The notes under the pieces: generated by a model
Database searches by the model: none
Told to the model about the DNA's origin: nothing
Seen by the model: only the letters and a program-made list of their open reading frames with translations
Assembly (NCBI GenBank): GCA_934725525.1
Contig: CAKVCG010000094.1
Coordinates: 1 to 6,689 of the forward strand
DNA: 6,689 nt
Direction of reading: 5' to 3'
From: an uncultured Brachyspira sp.
GTDB taxonomy: Bacteria > Spirochaetota > Brachyspiria > Brachyspirales > Brachyspiraceae
In this document: piece after piece, positions 1 to 5,478 of the stretch
How positions within the stretch are numbered: the first letter of the stretch is position 1
How the letters are laid out: each line of letters starts with the position of its first letter
Program-made: the position numbers and the translations under genes

Positions 1-167
1 TTTATTTTTCCATGAAAAGAAACATCTTTTATTCTGTTTAAGTCTACATTTTTTATAAGTATTTTATCCCAAGATTGTGAGATACATCCTTGACTTTTCA
101 AAAATTCAATTTCTTTTTTTTTTAATTTTCTAAAATCTTTATCTTCTTTTGAAAATTTATAAGCCAT
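1..167 (-). CDS. DUF4954-like protein, N-terminal part only (cut by window edge)
   Basis: The reading frame opens at ATG (167-165 on the minus strand) and runs 55 codons off the left edge, so only the N-terminus is visible. The start is supported by the ribosome binding site GAAAGGAA upstream of the ATG. The visible protein begins MAYKFSKEDKDFRKL and continues with a segment of the form K-E-I-E-F-L-K-S-Q-G-C-x3-S-W-D-K-I-L-I, then R-I-K-D-V-x-F-H-G-K. From memory, this matches the opening of the DUF4954 family found in spirochaetes and Bacteroidetes ('L..EI..LE.QGC.A.DW..V', then 'I....FSG'). Those proteins are long and built of left-handed beta-helix hexapeptide repeats related to sugar-nucleotide acyl/nucleotidyl transferases; their cellular role is not settled. 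The beta-helix itself lies outside the window, so the family call rests on about 45 residues. A run of ten A's (coding strand) encodes the lysines at residues 16-18. The gene may be co-transcribed behind lepB, 66 bases upstream. Confidence 0.6.
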   Translation of the reverse strand, partial: MAYKFSKEDKDFRKLKKKEIEFLKSQGCISQSWDKILIKNVDLNRIKDVSFHGKI

Positions 168-233
168 TGATATATTCCTTTCGTTTAGTTTAATATTAAA
201 ATTATAAATTAATTTATTAATAAAAATAAATAT
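168..233 (-). promoter_or_regulatory. AT-rich lepB to DUF4954-like spacer with weak promoter candidate
   Basis: This spacer is almost entirely A and T. On the minus strand a perfect -10 hexamer TATAAT lies at 206-201, but the best -35 at 17-18 bases (TTATTT or TTTATT, about 230-224) is weak. In such an AT-rich stretch a TATAAT by chance is not surprising. No terminator hairpin is visible, so read-through from lepB is the alternative. The ribosome binding site GAAAGGAA close to position 175 is the only firm signal here. Confidence 0.25.
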
Positions 234-746
234 TTAATTTTCAAACAATCTAAATCTATCTTTCGGACTGAATATCAAAATAACTCGCCCTATTATATCG
301 CTTTCGTTTATAAATCCGAAACTTCTACTATCCTCGCTAACCGAAATATTATCGCCCAAAACGAAATATTGATTTTTTCCGACTGTGTAGCTTGCGTTGT
401 CTTCTTCGTCAAAAAAATAATATTCGTATTTTATCAAATCGTTATTTAAATACAATTCTCCGTCAATGATTTCAATTCTATCGCCTTCGCATCCGACTAC
501 TCTTTTTACCAAATTATTTTCGCCCATCCTAAAAACGATTATGTCAAAATTTTTAATTCCGTTAAATATAAAATTTTTTTTAATAAGCAAAATCTTGTAT
601 CCTTCGTCCAAAGTCGGGCGCATAGATTTATTCGTTATAATATAAGTGTCGAAAAAAAATATTCTTATAAATCCCGCGATGAATACGGCTAGAATAGATG
701 CCGAAATTATTTCCGTAATATGTTTGACAGTTTTTTTCTTTATCAT
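234..746 (-). CDS. lepB: Signal peptidase I (type I leader peptidase)
   Basis: Membrane-bound serine protease that removes signal peptides from exported proteins at the outer face of the cytoplasmic membrane, using a Ser-Lys dyad. At 170 residues it is near the short end of the family, as in Gram-positive SipS-type enzymes. One hydrophobic segment at about residues 10-32 anchors the protein. Box B is present as N-K-S-M-R-P-T-L with the predicted nucleophile Ser41. Box D is present as V-K-R-V-V-G-C-E-G-D with the general base Lys81. Box E is G-D-N-x3-S-E-D-S-R-S-F-G at 130-143. All the catalytic motifs are intact, so the enzyme should be active. The ATG start leaves no clear Shine-Dalgarno sequence: the 11 bases before it are only TATTGAAATAT-like, and just beyond them lies a hairpin. 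An in-frame TGA at 755-753 rules out a much earlier start. It follows recG on the same strand with an 84-base gap. Confidence 0.95.
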   Translation of the reverse strand: MIKKKTVKHITEIISASILAVFIAGFIRIFFFDTYIITNKSMRPTLDEGYKILLIKKNFIFNGIKNFDIIVFRMGENNLVKRVVGCEGDRIEIIDGELYLNNDLIKYEYYFFDEEDNASYTVGKNQYFVLGDNISVSEDSRSFGFINESDIIGRVILIFSPKDRFRLFEN

Positions 747-757
747 AATATTTCAAT

Positions 758-781
758 AACAAGAGGTTGCAACCCCTTGTT
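758..781 (-). repeat. 24-base near-perfect palindrome upstream of lepB (hairpin 2)
   Basis: In the minus-strand transcript the arms are AACAAGGGGTT and AACCTCTTGTT around a central GC. All positions pair if one G-U wobble is allowed. Read on the plus strand the same position is an A-C mismatch, so the structure is better formed in the recG-lepB direction. It ends 11 bases before the lepB ATG. On the minus strand the hairpin is not followed by a U-run. On the plus strand it is followed by TTTTC-like sequence, but no plus-strand gene precedes it. It could be an RNA processing or stability element, a weak terminator or attenuator, or a copy of a dispersed palindromic repeat. Confidence 0.6.
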
Positions 782-791
782 TTCTATTGTC

Positions 792-833
792 TAATTATAC
801 GATTATATTTCAACTTGTTTAATCGTATAATTA
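792..833 (-). repeat. Perfect 14-bp inverted repeat at the 3' end of recG (hairpin 1)
   Basis: The arms TAATTATACGATTA (792-805) and TAATCGTATAATTA (820-833) are exact reverse complements, separated by a 14-base loop. The recG stop codon (833-831) is inside one arm. The stem has only two G-C pairs and is not followed by a U-run on the minus strand, so it is not a classical intrinsic terminator. A role in protecting the recG mRNA end or in processing between recG and lepB is possible. The loop contains AACAAG, which is also complementary to the CTTGTT arm of the hairpin at 758-781. Confidence 0.6.
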
Positions 834-2921
834 TAATTCAATAATAGATTTTTTCAAATAATCCGCTTTCAAAATAAAAATTTCGTTTTCTTTCAAAAAT
901 TCTTCTTTTCCCGATTTCAATAATTCTCTCATTTCGTCTTTTGCTTTTCGCATAATCTCTCCGTCTTTAACTATATTTCCAATTTTAAAATCTGGAATTC
1001 CGCTCTGTCTGTCGCCCAAAAATTCCCCCGAGCCTCTCAATTCCAAATCTTTTTCCGCTATTTTGAATCCGTCCGTAGTTTCGCAAATAATATTTATTCT
1101 TTCTTTTATAATTTCGCTAAGTTCGCTGTGAATAATCAAATAACAATATCCTAATTTTTCTCCTCGCCCTACTCTTCCTCTCAACTGATGAAGCTGCGAA
1201 AGTCCGAATCTCTCCGCTCCTTCGATTAAAATTGTCGTGGCGTTCGGATTATCGATTCCGACTTCAATAACTGTGGTGGAAAATAAAATTTTAATCTCTC
1301 CGTTATTAAATCTTTTCATTATATATTCTTTTTCAATATCTTTCATTTTTCCATGTATAATTTCTATTTCCATATCGTAAAAATAATCTTTTTTCGCTCT
1401 TTCAAATTCGCTCGTCAAAGTTATAAAATTTGAATCGGTATTTTCAATGAGAGGAAAAACTATATAGCCCTGTTCTCCTTTCAATATTCTGCTTCTTAAA
1501 AATCTATAACAATGGTCTCTTTCATACAATTCTTTATATTTCGTTAAAACTCCTTTTCTTCCCGCTGGCATGCTTTTAATAACCGACAAATCCAATTCTC
1601 CAAATAAAGTGAGCGCCAAAGATTGAGGAATGGGAGTCGCCGTCATAAGCAGATAATCTACATTTTCTCCTTTTGATAAAAGTTTATTTCTTTGAGCAAC
1701 GCCGAAACGATGCTGTTCGTCAACTATAGCGTAAGAAAGATTTTCAAATACAACCTCGTCATAAAGTATAGAATGAGTGCCGATTAAAATATTGCATTTT
1801 CCTTCTCTTAATCTTTTAAGCAAATAATTTCTTTCGTTTTGATTAACCGAAGAAGTCAAAATATCGACTTTAATAATATCTTCGAGGTCAGCGTTTTTTA
1901 TGATTCTTTTAAAAGTATAAAAATGTTGCAACGCGAGAATTTCAGTTGGCGCTAAAAATGCCGTTTGAAATCCCGCCTCGCATGGAATCAAAGCCGTTAA
2001 AAAAGCGACTATAGTTTTTCCCGCCCCGACATCTCCTTGCAATAATCTAAACATCTGTTTTTCGGAAAATAAATCTTCTTTTATTTCTTCAATAGTTTTA
2101 TTTTGGTCTGCGGTAAGTTCGAATCCTAAACTCGATTTAACTTTTTCAAGCAAATTTGCAGAATTATATCTTTTTTCTTTGATTAAAATATTCGGTCTTC
2201 GCTCGCTTAAATGAATATATTGAAACGATAAAAATTCCTCGAATACCAAACTTTCTCTTGCTTCGTGTAGAGCTTCAAAAGATTTTGGAAAATGCATTTC
2301 CATTATTGAAGAAACAAAATTTTTTAGTCTATATTTCTTTTTTATGCTCGAAGGAATATCGTATTTCATGTTTTTTTCAAAAGTTATAAGCTCGTTTACG
2401 ATTAAAGTTCTGAGTTTTTTTTGTGAAAGTCCTTCCGTCAAAGGATAGATTGGAACAATTTTTCCATAAGATAAAGAATTTGAAGATGGTTTTTCAAATT
2501 CAATCATTTTGCATTGAATCTTTCCTCTCGTTCCTCGAACAAATTTTCCCGTCAAATAAAGTTTTTCTCCCAAAGAAACTCCCGCTGGAAGTCTGCCTCC
2601 ATAAATCGGCACTTCGCATAGAGTAGCTCCATCGCTCGCTATAACCAACGGCTTTTTTTTGAATTGAAAATTAAAATTTGAAATATCGATTATTTCTACA
2701 AAAACAACGCAATTTTTATCTTCGTTTTTAATCGCTTCAAATATTTTTAAAGTTTTCGTTCTGTCTTCGTAGGTTCTCGGAAAAAAAGTTATCAAATCGT
2801 AAAGAGTAAATATATTTTTTTTTGAAAGTATATCGGCGTATCTTAATCCGACTCCTTTGCAATATTTAATATCTTTTTGAAAAATATCTTTAGTATAATC
2901 GTTATAAATATTTTTTTGCAA
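831..2921 (-). CDS. recG: ATP-dependent DNA helicase RecG
   Basis: Superfamily 2 double-strand DNA translocase that regresses stalled replication forks and branch-migrates Holliday junctions and D-loops. At 696 residues it has full family length. The N-terminal part has the K-G-V-G-x-R-Y-A-D helix-hairpin-like segment (22-30), followed by the wedge/OB-fold region (about 60-145). Helicase motifs follow in order: Q-motif-like L-T-A-D-Q (269-273), Walker A GDVGAGKT (296-303), motif Ia A-P-T-E-I-L-A (324-330), Walker B DEQHRFGV (401-408), motif III TATPIPQSLA (427-436), motif V around S-T-T-V-I-E-V-G-I-D (548-557), and motif VI QLRGRVGRG (579-587). The C-terminal RecG segment with E-L-R-G-S-G-E-F-L-G-D-R-Q-S-G (627-641) is intact. 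The start is TTG at 2921-2919, preceded by AGGGAAAG at 2934-2927; no ATG or GTG lies upstream before an in-frame stop, and the next internal Met is at residue 207. It is the first gene of a possible recG-lepB-DUF4954 unit and is divergent from the RicT-like gene. Confidence 0.97.
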   Translation of the reverse strand: MQKNIYNDYTKDIFQKDIKYCKGVGLRYADILSKKNIFTLYDLITFFPRTYEDRTKTLKIFEAIKNEDKNCVVFVEIIDISNFNFQFKKKPLVIASDGATLCEVPIYGGRLPAGVSLGEKLYLTGKFVRGTRGKIQCKMIEFEKPSSNSLSYGKIVPIYPLTEGLSQKKLRTLIVNELITFEKNMKYDIPSSIKKKYRLKNFVSSIMEMHFPKSFEALHEARESLVFEEFLSFQYIHLSERRPNILIKEKRYNSANLLEKVKSSLGFELTADQNKTIEEIKEDLFSEKQMFRLLQGDVGAGKTIVAFLTALIPCEAGFQTAFLAPTEILALQHFYTFKRIIKNADLEDIIKVDILTSSVNQNERNYLLKRLREGKCNILIGTHSILYDEVVFENLSYAIVDEQHRFGVAQRNKLLSKGENVDYLLMTATPIPQSLALTLFGELDLSVIKSMPAGRKGVLTKYKELYERDHCYRFLRSRILKGEQGYIVFPLIENTDSNFITLTSEFERAKKDYFYDMEIEIIHGKMKDIEKEYIMKRFNNGEIKILFSTTVIEVGIDNPNATTILIEGAERFGLSQLHQLRGRVGRGEKLGYCYLIIHSELSEIIKERINIICETTDGFKIAEKDLELRGSGEFLGDRQSGIPDFKIGNIVKDGEIMRKAKDEMRELLKSGKEEFLKENEIFILKADYLKKSIIEL

Positions 2922-2935
2922 ATTAACTTTCCCTA

Positions 2936-2964
2936 TTGCAATAATATTAACTTATAAATAAAAT
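2936..2964 (+). promoter_or_regulatory. Candidate promoter of the RicT-like gene and trpS
   Basis: TTGCAA (2936-2941) and TAAAAT (2959-2964) are spaced by 17 bases and would start transcription near 2971, about 33 bases before the ATG at 3004. An alternative -10, TATAAT at 2964-2969, matches perfectly but has no good -35 at the usual distance. The 82-base spacer between recG and this gene must hold promoters for both directions. Confidence 0.3.
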
Positions 2965-2987
2965 ATAATATCTTTAAATTATTTCAA
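2960..2987 (-). promoter_or_regulatory. Candidate recG promoter (weak)
   Basis: On the minus strand a -35-like TTGAAA (2987-2982) is separated by 16 bases from a -10-like TATTTT (2965-2960), which would give a leader of roughly 30 bases to the TTG start of recG. The -10 matches the consensus only in part, and the spacer is AT-rich enough to produce such matches by chance. It overlaps the candidate promoter of the divergent RicT-like gene. Confidence 0.2.
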
Positions 2988-3003
2988 GTAGCGGAGAAGT
3001 TTA

Positions 3004-3930
3004 ATGATTAAAAATATAGCTAATATAAAATTTAGAGATTCTAATATTGGAAAATTTGAACATTTGCATATAAAAGATTTGAAAGCGAAAGATTATTGCG
3101 TTGTGGAAACGGATGATGGAATAGAATTGGGAAATGTGATTAATTTTGAAGATATAGATTTGGATTTATTGAATAAAGAAGAAAATCATAAAATCGAAGA
3201 CGACGAAGATAATAATTTGGAAGATGTGTCGGAAGAAATAAAAAAAATGGTTGATAAAGAAAGCCATCATAAAAATAAAATATTTAACATTTTAAGAATA
3301 GCTGATAAAAACGATTTGGAACAATTCGACATAAATAAAAAAGATTCAATAGAAGCTTTTAAAATATGTAAAGAAAAAGTGATTAATCATAATTTGGATT
3401 TAAAACTTATAAGCTCCTACTATTTTTTAGACAGAGCTAAACTATTATTTGAATTCATAGCGGAAGAAAGAGTCGATTTTAGAGAATTGGTAAAAGATTT
3501 GGCTTCGCATTTTAAGATAAGAATAGAATTAAGACAAATAGGAGTGCGAGACGAAGCGAGGGCAATCGGCGGATGCGGAATCTGCGGACGAGAATTATGC
3601 TGCCGAATAAAGAGAACAAAATTTGAAACGATAACTATAAAAATGGCAAAAGAACAAAGTATGCTTTTGAATACGGTTAAAATATCTGGGCAATGCGGAA
3701 GATTAATGTGTTGTTTGGCTCATGAATATGACGCTTATTGTTGTTTGAAAAAAGATTTGCCGAAAGTGGGAACTAAATTGGTTTTCAATAGCGTTCCCGC
3801 TATAATAAAAGATATGAATCCTTTGAATAAAAAATTATTAATCGAAACGGAAGATAAAAGACTTATTTATATTAATCTTAACGACTTAAAAACGGAAGGC
3901 GGATTTTTAGTCGCAAATATAAAAACATAA
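3004..3930 (+). CDS. PSP1-domain protein, RicT/YaaT-like
   Basis: The 308-residue protein resembles RicT (YaaT) of Bacillus subtilis, a member of the RicA-RicF-RicT complex that carries [4Fe-4S] clusters and assists RNase Y in mRNA maturation. The PSP1 core is unmistakable: R-V-D-F-R-E-L-V-K-D-L-A (156-167), R-I-E-L-R-Q-I-G-V-R-D-E-A (173-185), then G-G-C-G-I-C-G-R-E-L-C-C (189-200), I-K-M-A-K-E-Q (212-218) and K-I-S-G-Q-C-G-R-L-M-C-C-L (226-238). Cysteines cluster at 191, 194, 199, 200, 231, 236, 237, 246 and 247, suited to metal or Fe-S binding. Residues about 56-90 form a charged, mostly acidic low-complexity insertion (K-I-E-D-D-E-D-N-N-L-E-D), which I do not recall from B. subtilis RicT. 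The start is secured by GGAG at 2993-2996, seven bases from the ATG. No RicA or RicF gene is in the window, so the partner set is unknown. trpS follows after 53 bases, probably on the same transcript. Confidence 0.88.
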   Translation: MIKNIANIKFRDSNIGKFEHLHIKDLKAKDYCVVETDDGIELGNVINFEDIDLDLLNKEENHKIEDDEDNNLEDVSEEIKKMVDKESHHKNKIFNILRIADKNDLEQFDINKKDSIEAFKICKEKVINHNLDLKLISSYYFLDRAKLLFEFIAEERVDFRELVKDLASHFKIRIELRQIGVRDEARAIGGCGICGRELCCRIKRTKFETITIKMAKEQSMLLNTVKISGQCGRLMCCLAHEYDAYCCLKKDLPKVGTKLVFNSVPAIIKDMNPLNKKLLIETEDKRLIYINLNDLKTEGGFLVANIKT

Positions 3931-3963
3931 AAATCTAATAAAAATACAATTTAAAAATCTAAT
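3928..3963 (+). repeat. Short direct repeat in the RicT-like to trpS gap
   Basis: TAAAAATCTAAT occurs at 3928-3939 (starting in the stop codon of the RicT-like gene) and again at 3952-3963. The copies are exact and 24 bases apart. In a spacer this AT-rich it could be a local duplication or chance. No hairpin or U-run terminator was seen between the two genes. Confidence 0.4.
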
Positions 3964-3983
3964 TAATTAAAAGAGGTTTTAAA

Positions 3984-4994
3984 ATGAATAAAAAAATAAT
4001 GTTAAGCGGAATTCAGCCAACGGGAGCGCTTCATATAGGAAATTATTTGGGAGCTTTGAAAAATTGGAAAAATATTTTAAACGAATATTACGGATTCTTT
4101 TTTATTGCCGATTATCATGCTATAACGATAGAATATGACGCGAAAGAAATGCAAAAAAGAATAATCGACACGGCGATAGAATATTTGGCATGCGGACTCG
4201 ATTTGGAAAAATGTTCTATTTTCGTGCAATCGGATGTAGAGCCACATACGGAATTGGCTTGGATATTTAATTCTATTATTCCAGTAGCCGAACTTGAAAG
4301 AATGACTCAATACAAAGACAAGGCGAGAAAGAATGCGGAAAATATAAACGCCGCTCTACTCACCTACCCTTCTTTGATGGCTGCGGATATTTTGCTTTAT
4401 CATCCCGACATAGTTCCCGTTGGAGAAGACCAAGAGCAGCATGTCGAACTTACAAGAATGATAGTGAGAAAGTACAACAATAGATACGGAAAATATTTTA
4501 AAGAGCCAGAAACTTATCATGGAAAAGTTTTAAGAATATTAGGGCTTGACGGAATTAATAAAATGAGCAAGTCTTTAAATAATCATATTCCTTTAAGATT
4601 AAGCGCCGAAGAAACGGAAAAATTAATTTTGCAAAAAGCCGTTACCGACCCAAATAGAAAATTAAAAACGGATAAAGGAAATCCAGAAATTTGCAATGTT
4701 TACAGTTATCATAAAATATTTTCAAGCGAAGAAGAACAAAAAGAAATTTGTAAAGATTGCCAAAGCGCAAATATCGGTTGCGTTCAATGTAAAAAATCAC
4801 TCGCAAAAAATATCAATAACGAACTTTCGCCAATAAGAGAAAAAATAGAAAAATTTTCAAACGATAAAGATTATATTTACGATGTTTTAAACGAAGGAAA
4901 AAAATCTGCTTTAAAAGTCGCTCAAAAAACTTTGTTTGAAGTGAAAGATTTGATGGGATTATTGAATAAAAGAAGACTTAATAATTCAAATTAA
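3984..4994 (+). CDS. trpS: Tryptophanyl-tRNA synthetase, probable iron-sulfur type
   Basis: Class Ic aminoacyl-tRNA synthetase that charges tRNA-Trp with tryptophan using ATP. At 336 residues it has the normal bacterial length. The Rossmann catalytic domain carries the HIGH-type signature as H-I-G-N (17-20, within G-A-L-H-I-G-N-Y-L-G) and the KMSKS loop at 193-197. The segment P-V-G-E-D-Q-E-Q-H-V-E-L-T-R (145-158) is a typical TrpRS core motif, and T-Y-P-S-L-M-A-A-D-I-L (127-137) is part of the active-site helix. In the C-terminal anticodon-binding domain, cysteines stand at 237, 256, 259, 266 and 269. C237-x21-C259-x6-C266-x2-C269 nearly equals the C-x22-C-x6-C-x2-C pattern reported for the [4Fe-4S] TrpRS of Thermotoga maritima. 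AGAGG at 3972-3976, seven bases from the ATG, supports the start. The last 17 bases overlap the tail of the convergent gene at 4978-5325. Confidence 0.97.
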   Translation: MNKKIMLSGIQPTGALHIGNYLGALKNWKNILNEYYGFFFIADYHAITIEYDAKEMQKRIIDTAIEYLACGLDLEKCSIFVQSDVEPHTELAWIFNSIIPVAELERMTQYKDKARKNAENINAALLTYPSLMAADILLYHPDIVPVGEDQEQHVELTRMIVRKYNNRYGKYFKEPETYHGKVLRILGLDGINKMSKSLNNHIPLRLSAEETEKLILQKAVTDPNRKLKTDKGNPEICNVYSYHKIFSSEEEQKEICKDCQSANIGCVQCKKSLAKNINNELSPIREKIEKFSNDKDYIYDVLNEGKKSALKVAQKTLFEVKDLMGLLNKRRLNNSN

Positions 4995-5325
4995 TATCAA
5001 ATTTGTCGTTTAAAAGCGGAATAATATTTATAACAGGCTCTTCGTAAGGATGAATTTCTTTAACGACTTTAATAATATTTTCTATGTTTTTTATGTCGGT
5101 TGAAAATTCTATTTTATCCTCGTCCGCTTCTGAAATTTTATCAATAGTTCCGTCAAAAGGATTAGCTCCAGCAAGAGGACGCCAACAGCCTTTTATTTTC
5201 GTAATCGAAATAACATTATCGTAATTGCCGATTCCCAAAGCTCCGATATTATTCAAAGCTTCTCTCAATTTACTTGTGTATTCGGCGGGAATAAATATTT
5301 CGATTTTTACTTTTTTGAAATTCAT
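4978..5325 (-). CDS. Stand-alone YqfO/Nif3-type PII-like domain protein
   Basis: This 115-residue protein matches the PII/CutA-like domain that is inserted in YqfO-type Nif3 proteins and also exists alone in many bacteria (COG3323, from memory). Visible hallmarks are the opening strand K-V-K-I-E-I-F-I-P-A-E-Y (5-16), I-G-N-Y-D (32-36), the loop G-C-W-R-P-L-A-G-A-N-P-F-D-G (46-59), and the family signature H-P-Y-E-E-P (92-97). Fused versions help Nif3 proteins assemble; the role of free-standing copies is not established, and ligand or metal binding is only suspected. No Nif3 metal-binding core is encoded here or next door. The ATG is preceded by AAGGA with six bases of spacing, a good site. 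The 3' end overlaps trpS tail to tail by 17 bases. Its 5' end faces fba across a divergent promoter region. Confidence 0.85.
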   Translation of the reverse strand: MNFKKVKIEIFIPAEYTSKLREALNNIGALGIGNYDNVISITKIKGCWRPLAGANPFDGTIDKISEADEDKIEFSTDIKNIENIIKVVKEIHPYEEPVINIIPLLNDKFDINLNY

Positions 5326-5342
5326 ATATTGTCCTTAAATAA

Positions 5343-5360
5343 ATATTATAATTATAATAT
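5343..5360. repeat. 18-base perfect palindrome over a promoter -10
   Basis: ATATTATAATTATAATAT reads the same on both strands. It covers the -10 and predicted start of the minus-strand promoter, where an operator would be expected. It contains no G or C, so chance formation in this AT-rich spacer is a real alternative. Confidence 0.4.
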
Positions 5361-5378
5361 AAACAAAAAATTAAACAA
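5351..5378 (-). promoter_or_regulatory. Promoter of the PII-like domain gene
   Basis: On the minus strand TTGTTT (5378-5373) and a perfect TATAAT (5356-5351) are separated by 16 bases. Transcription would begin near 5344, leaving a short leader of about 20 bases that contains the AAGGA ribosome binding site. The -10 lies inside the 18-base palindrome at 5343-5360. Confidence 0.45.
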
Positions 5379-5384
5379 ATAATA

Positions 5385-5413
5385 TTGAAAAATAATCGTT
5401 TTTACTATATATT
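5385..5413 (+). promoter_or_regulatory. Promoter of fba
   Basis: TTGAAA (5385-5390) and TATATT (5408-5413) are spaced by exactly 17 bases, a good sigma-70-type match. The start point would be near 5420, giving a leader of about 58 bases before the fba ATG. AAGGAG (5464-5469), nine bases from the ATG, is one of the strongest ribosome binding sites in the window, which suits a highly expressed glycolytic gene. Confidence 0.5.
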
Positions 5414-5478
5414 ATAAATATTAAAAATGAATTTACAATTTAATTTTATTAATTTCAATTTTTAAGGAGAATAAAATA

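Noticed and set aside
2423..2626. Plus-strand open frame of 67 codons opposite recG
   Set aside because: It lies wholly inside the well-supported recG gene on the other strand, has no ribosome binding site that I can see, and matches no family known to me. It is best explained as a shadow of recG codon use.
2964..2969. Perfect TATAAT as the -10 of the RicT-like gene
   Set aside because: No acceptable -35 lies 16-18 bases upstream (ATAATA-type sequence only). The less perfect TAAAAT at 2959-2964 with TTGCAA at 17 bases was preferred, both at low confidence.
3931..3983. Terminator or separate promoter between the RicT-like gene and trpS, such as a T-box leader
   Set aside because: The 53-base gap has no GC-containing hairpin or U-run and is far too short for a T-box riboswitch. 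The simplest reading is co-transcription.
4077..4310. Minus-strand open frame of 77 codons opposite trpS
   Set aside because: It is antisense to the catalytic domain of trpS, its composition looks like back-translated trpS, and no initiation signals or family features are visible.
5427..5465. Twelve-codon leader frame MNLQFNFINFNF in the fba leader, ending at the fba ribosome binding site
   Set aside because: The position would suit a leader peptide and its TAA touches the AAGGAG, but it has no Shine-Dalgarno sequence and the start would lie only about 7 bases after the predicted transcription start. Its Asn/Phe/Ile content is what random AT-rich DNA would encode.
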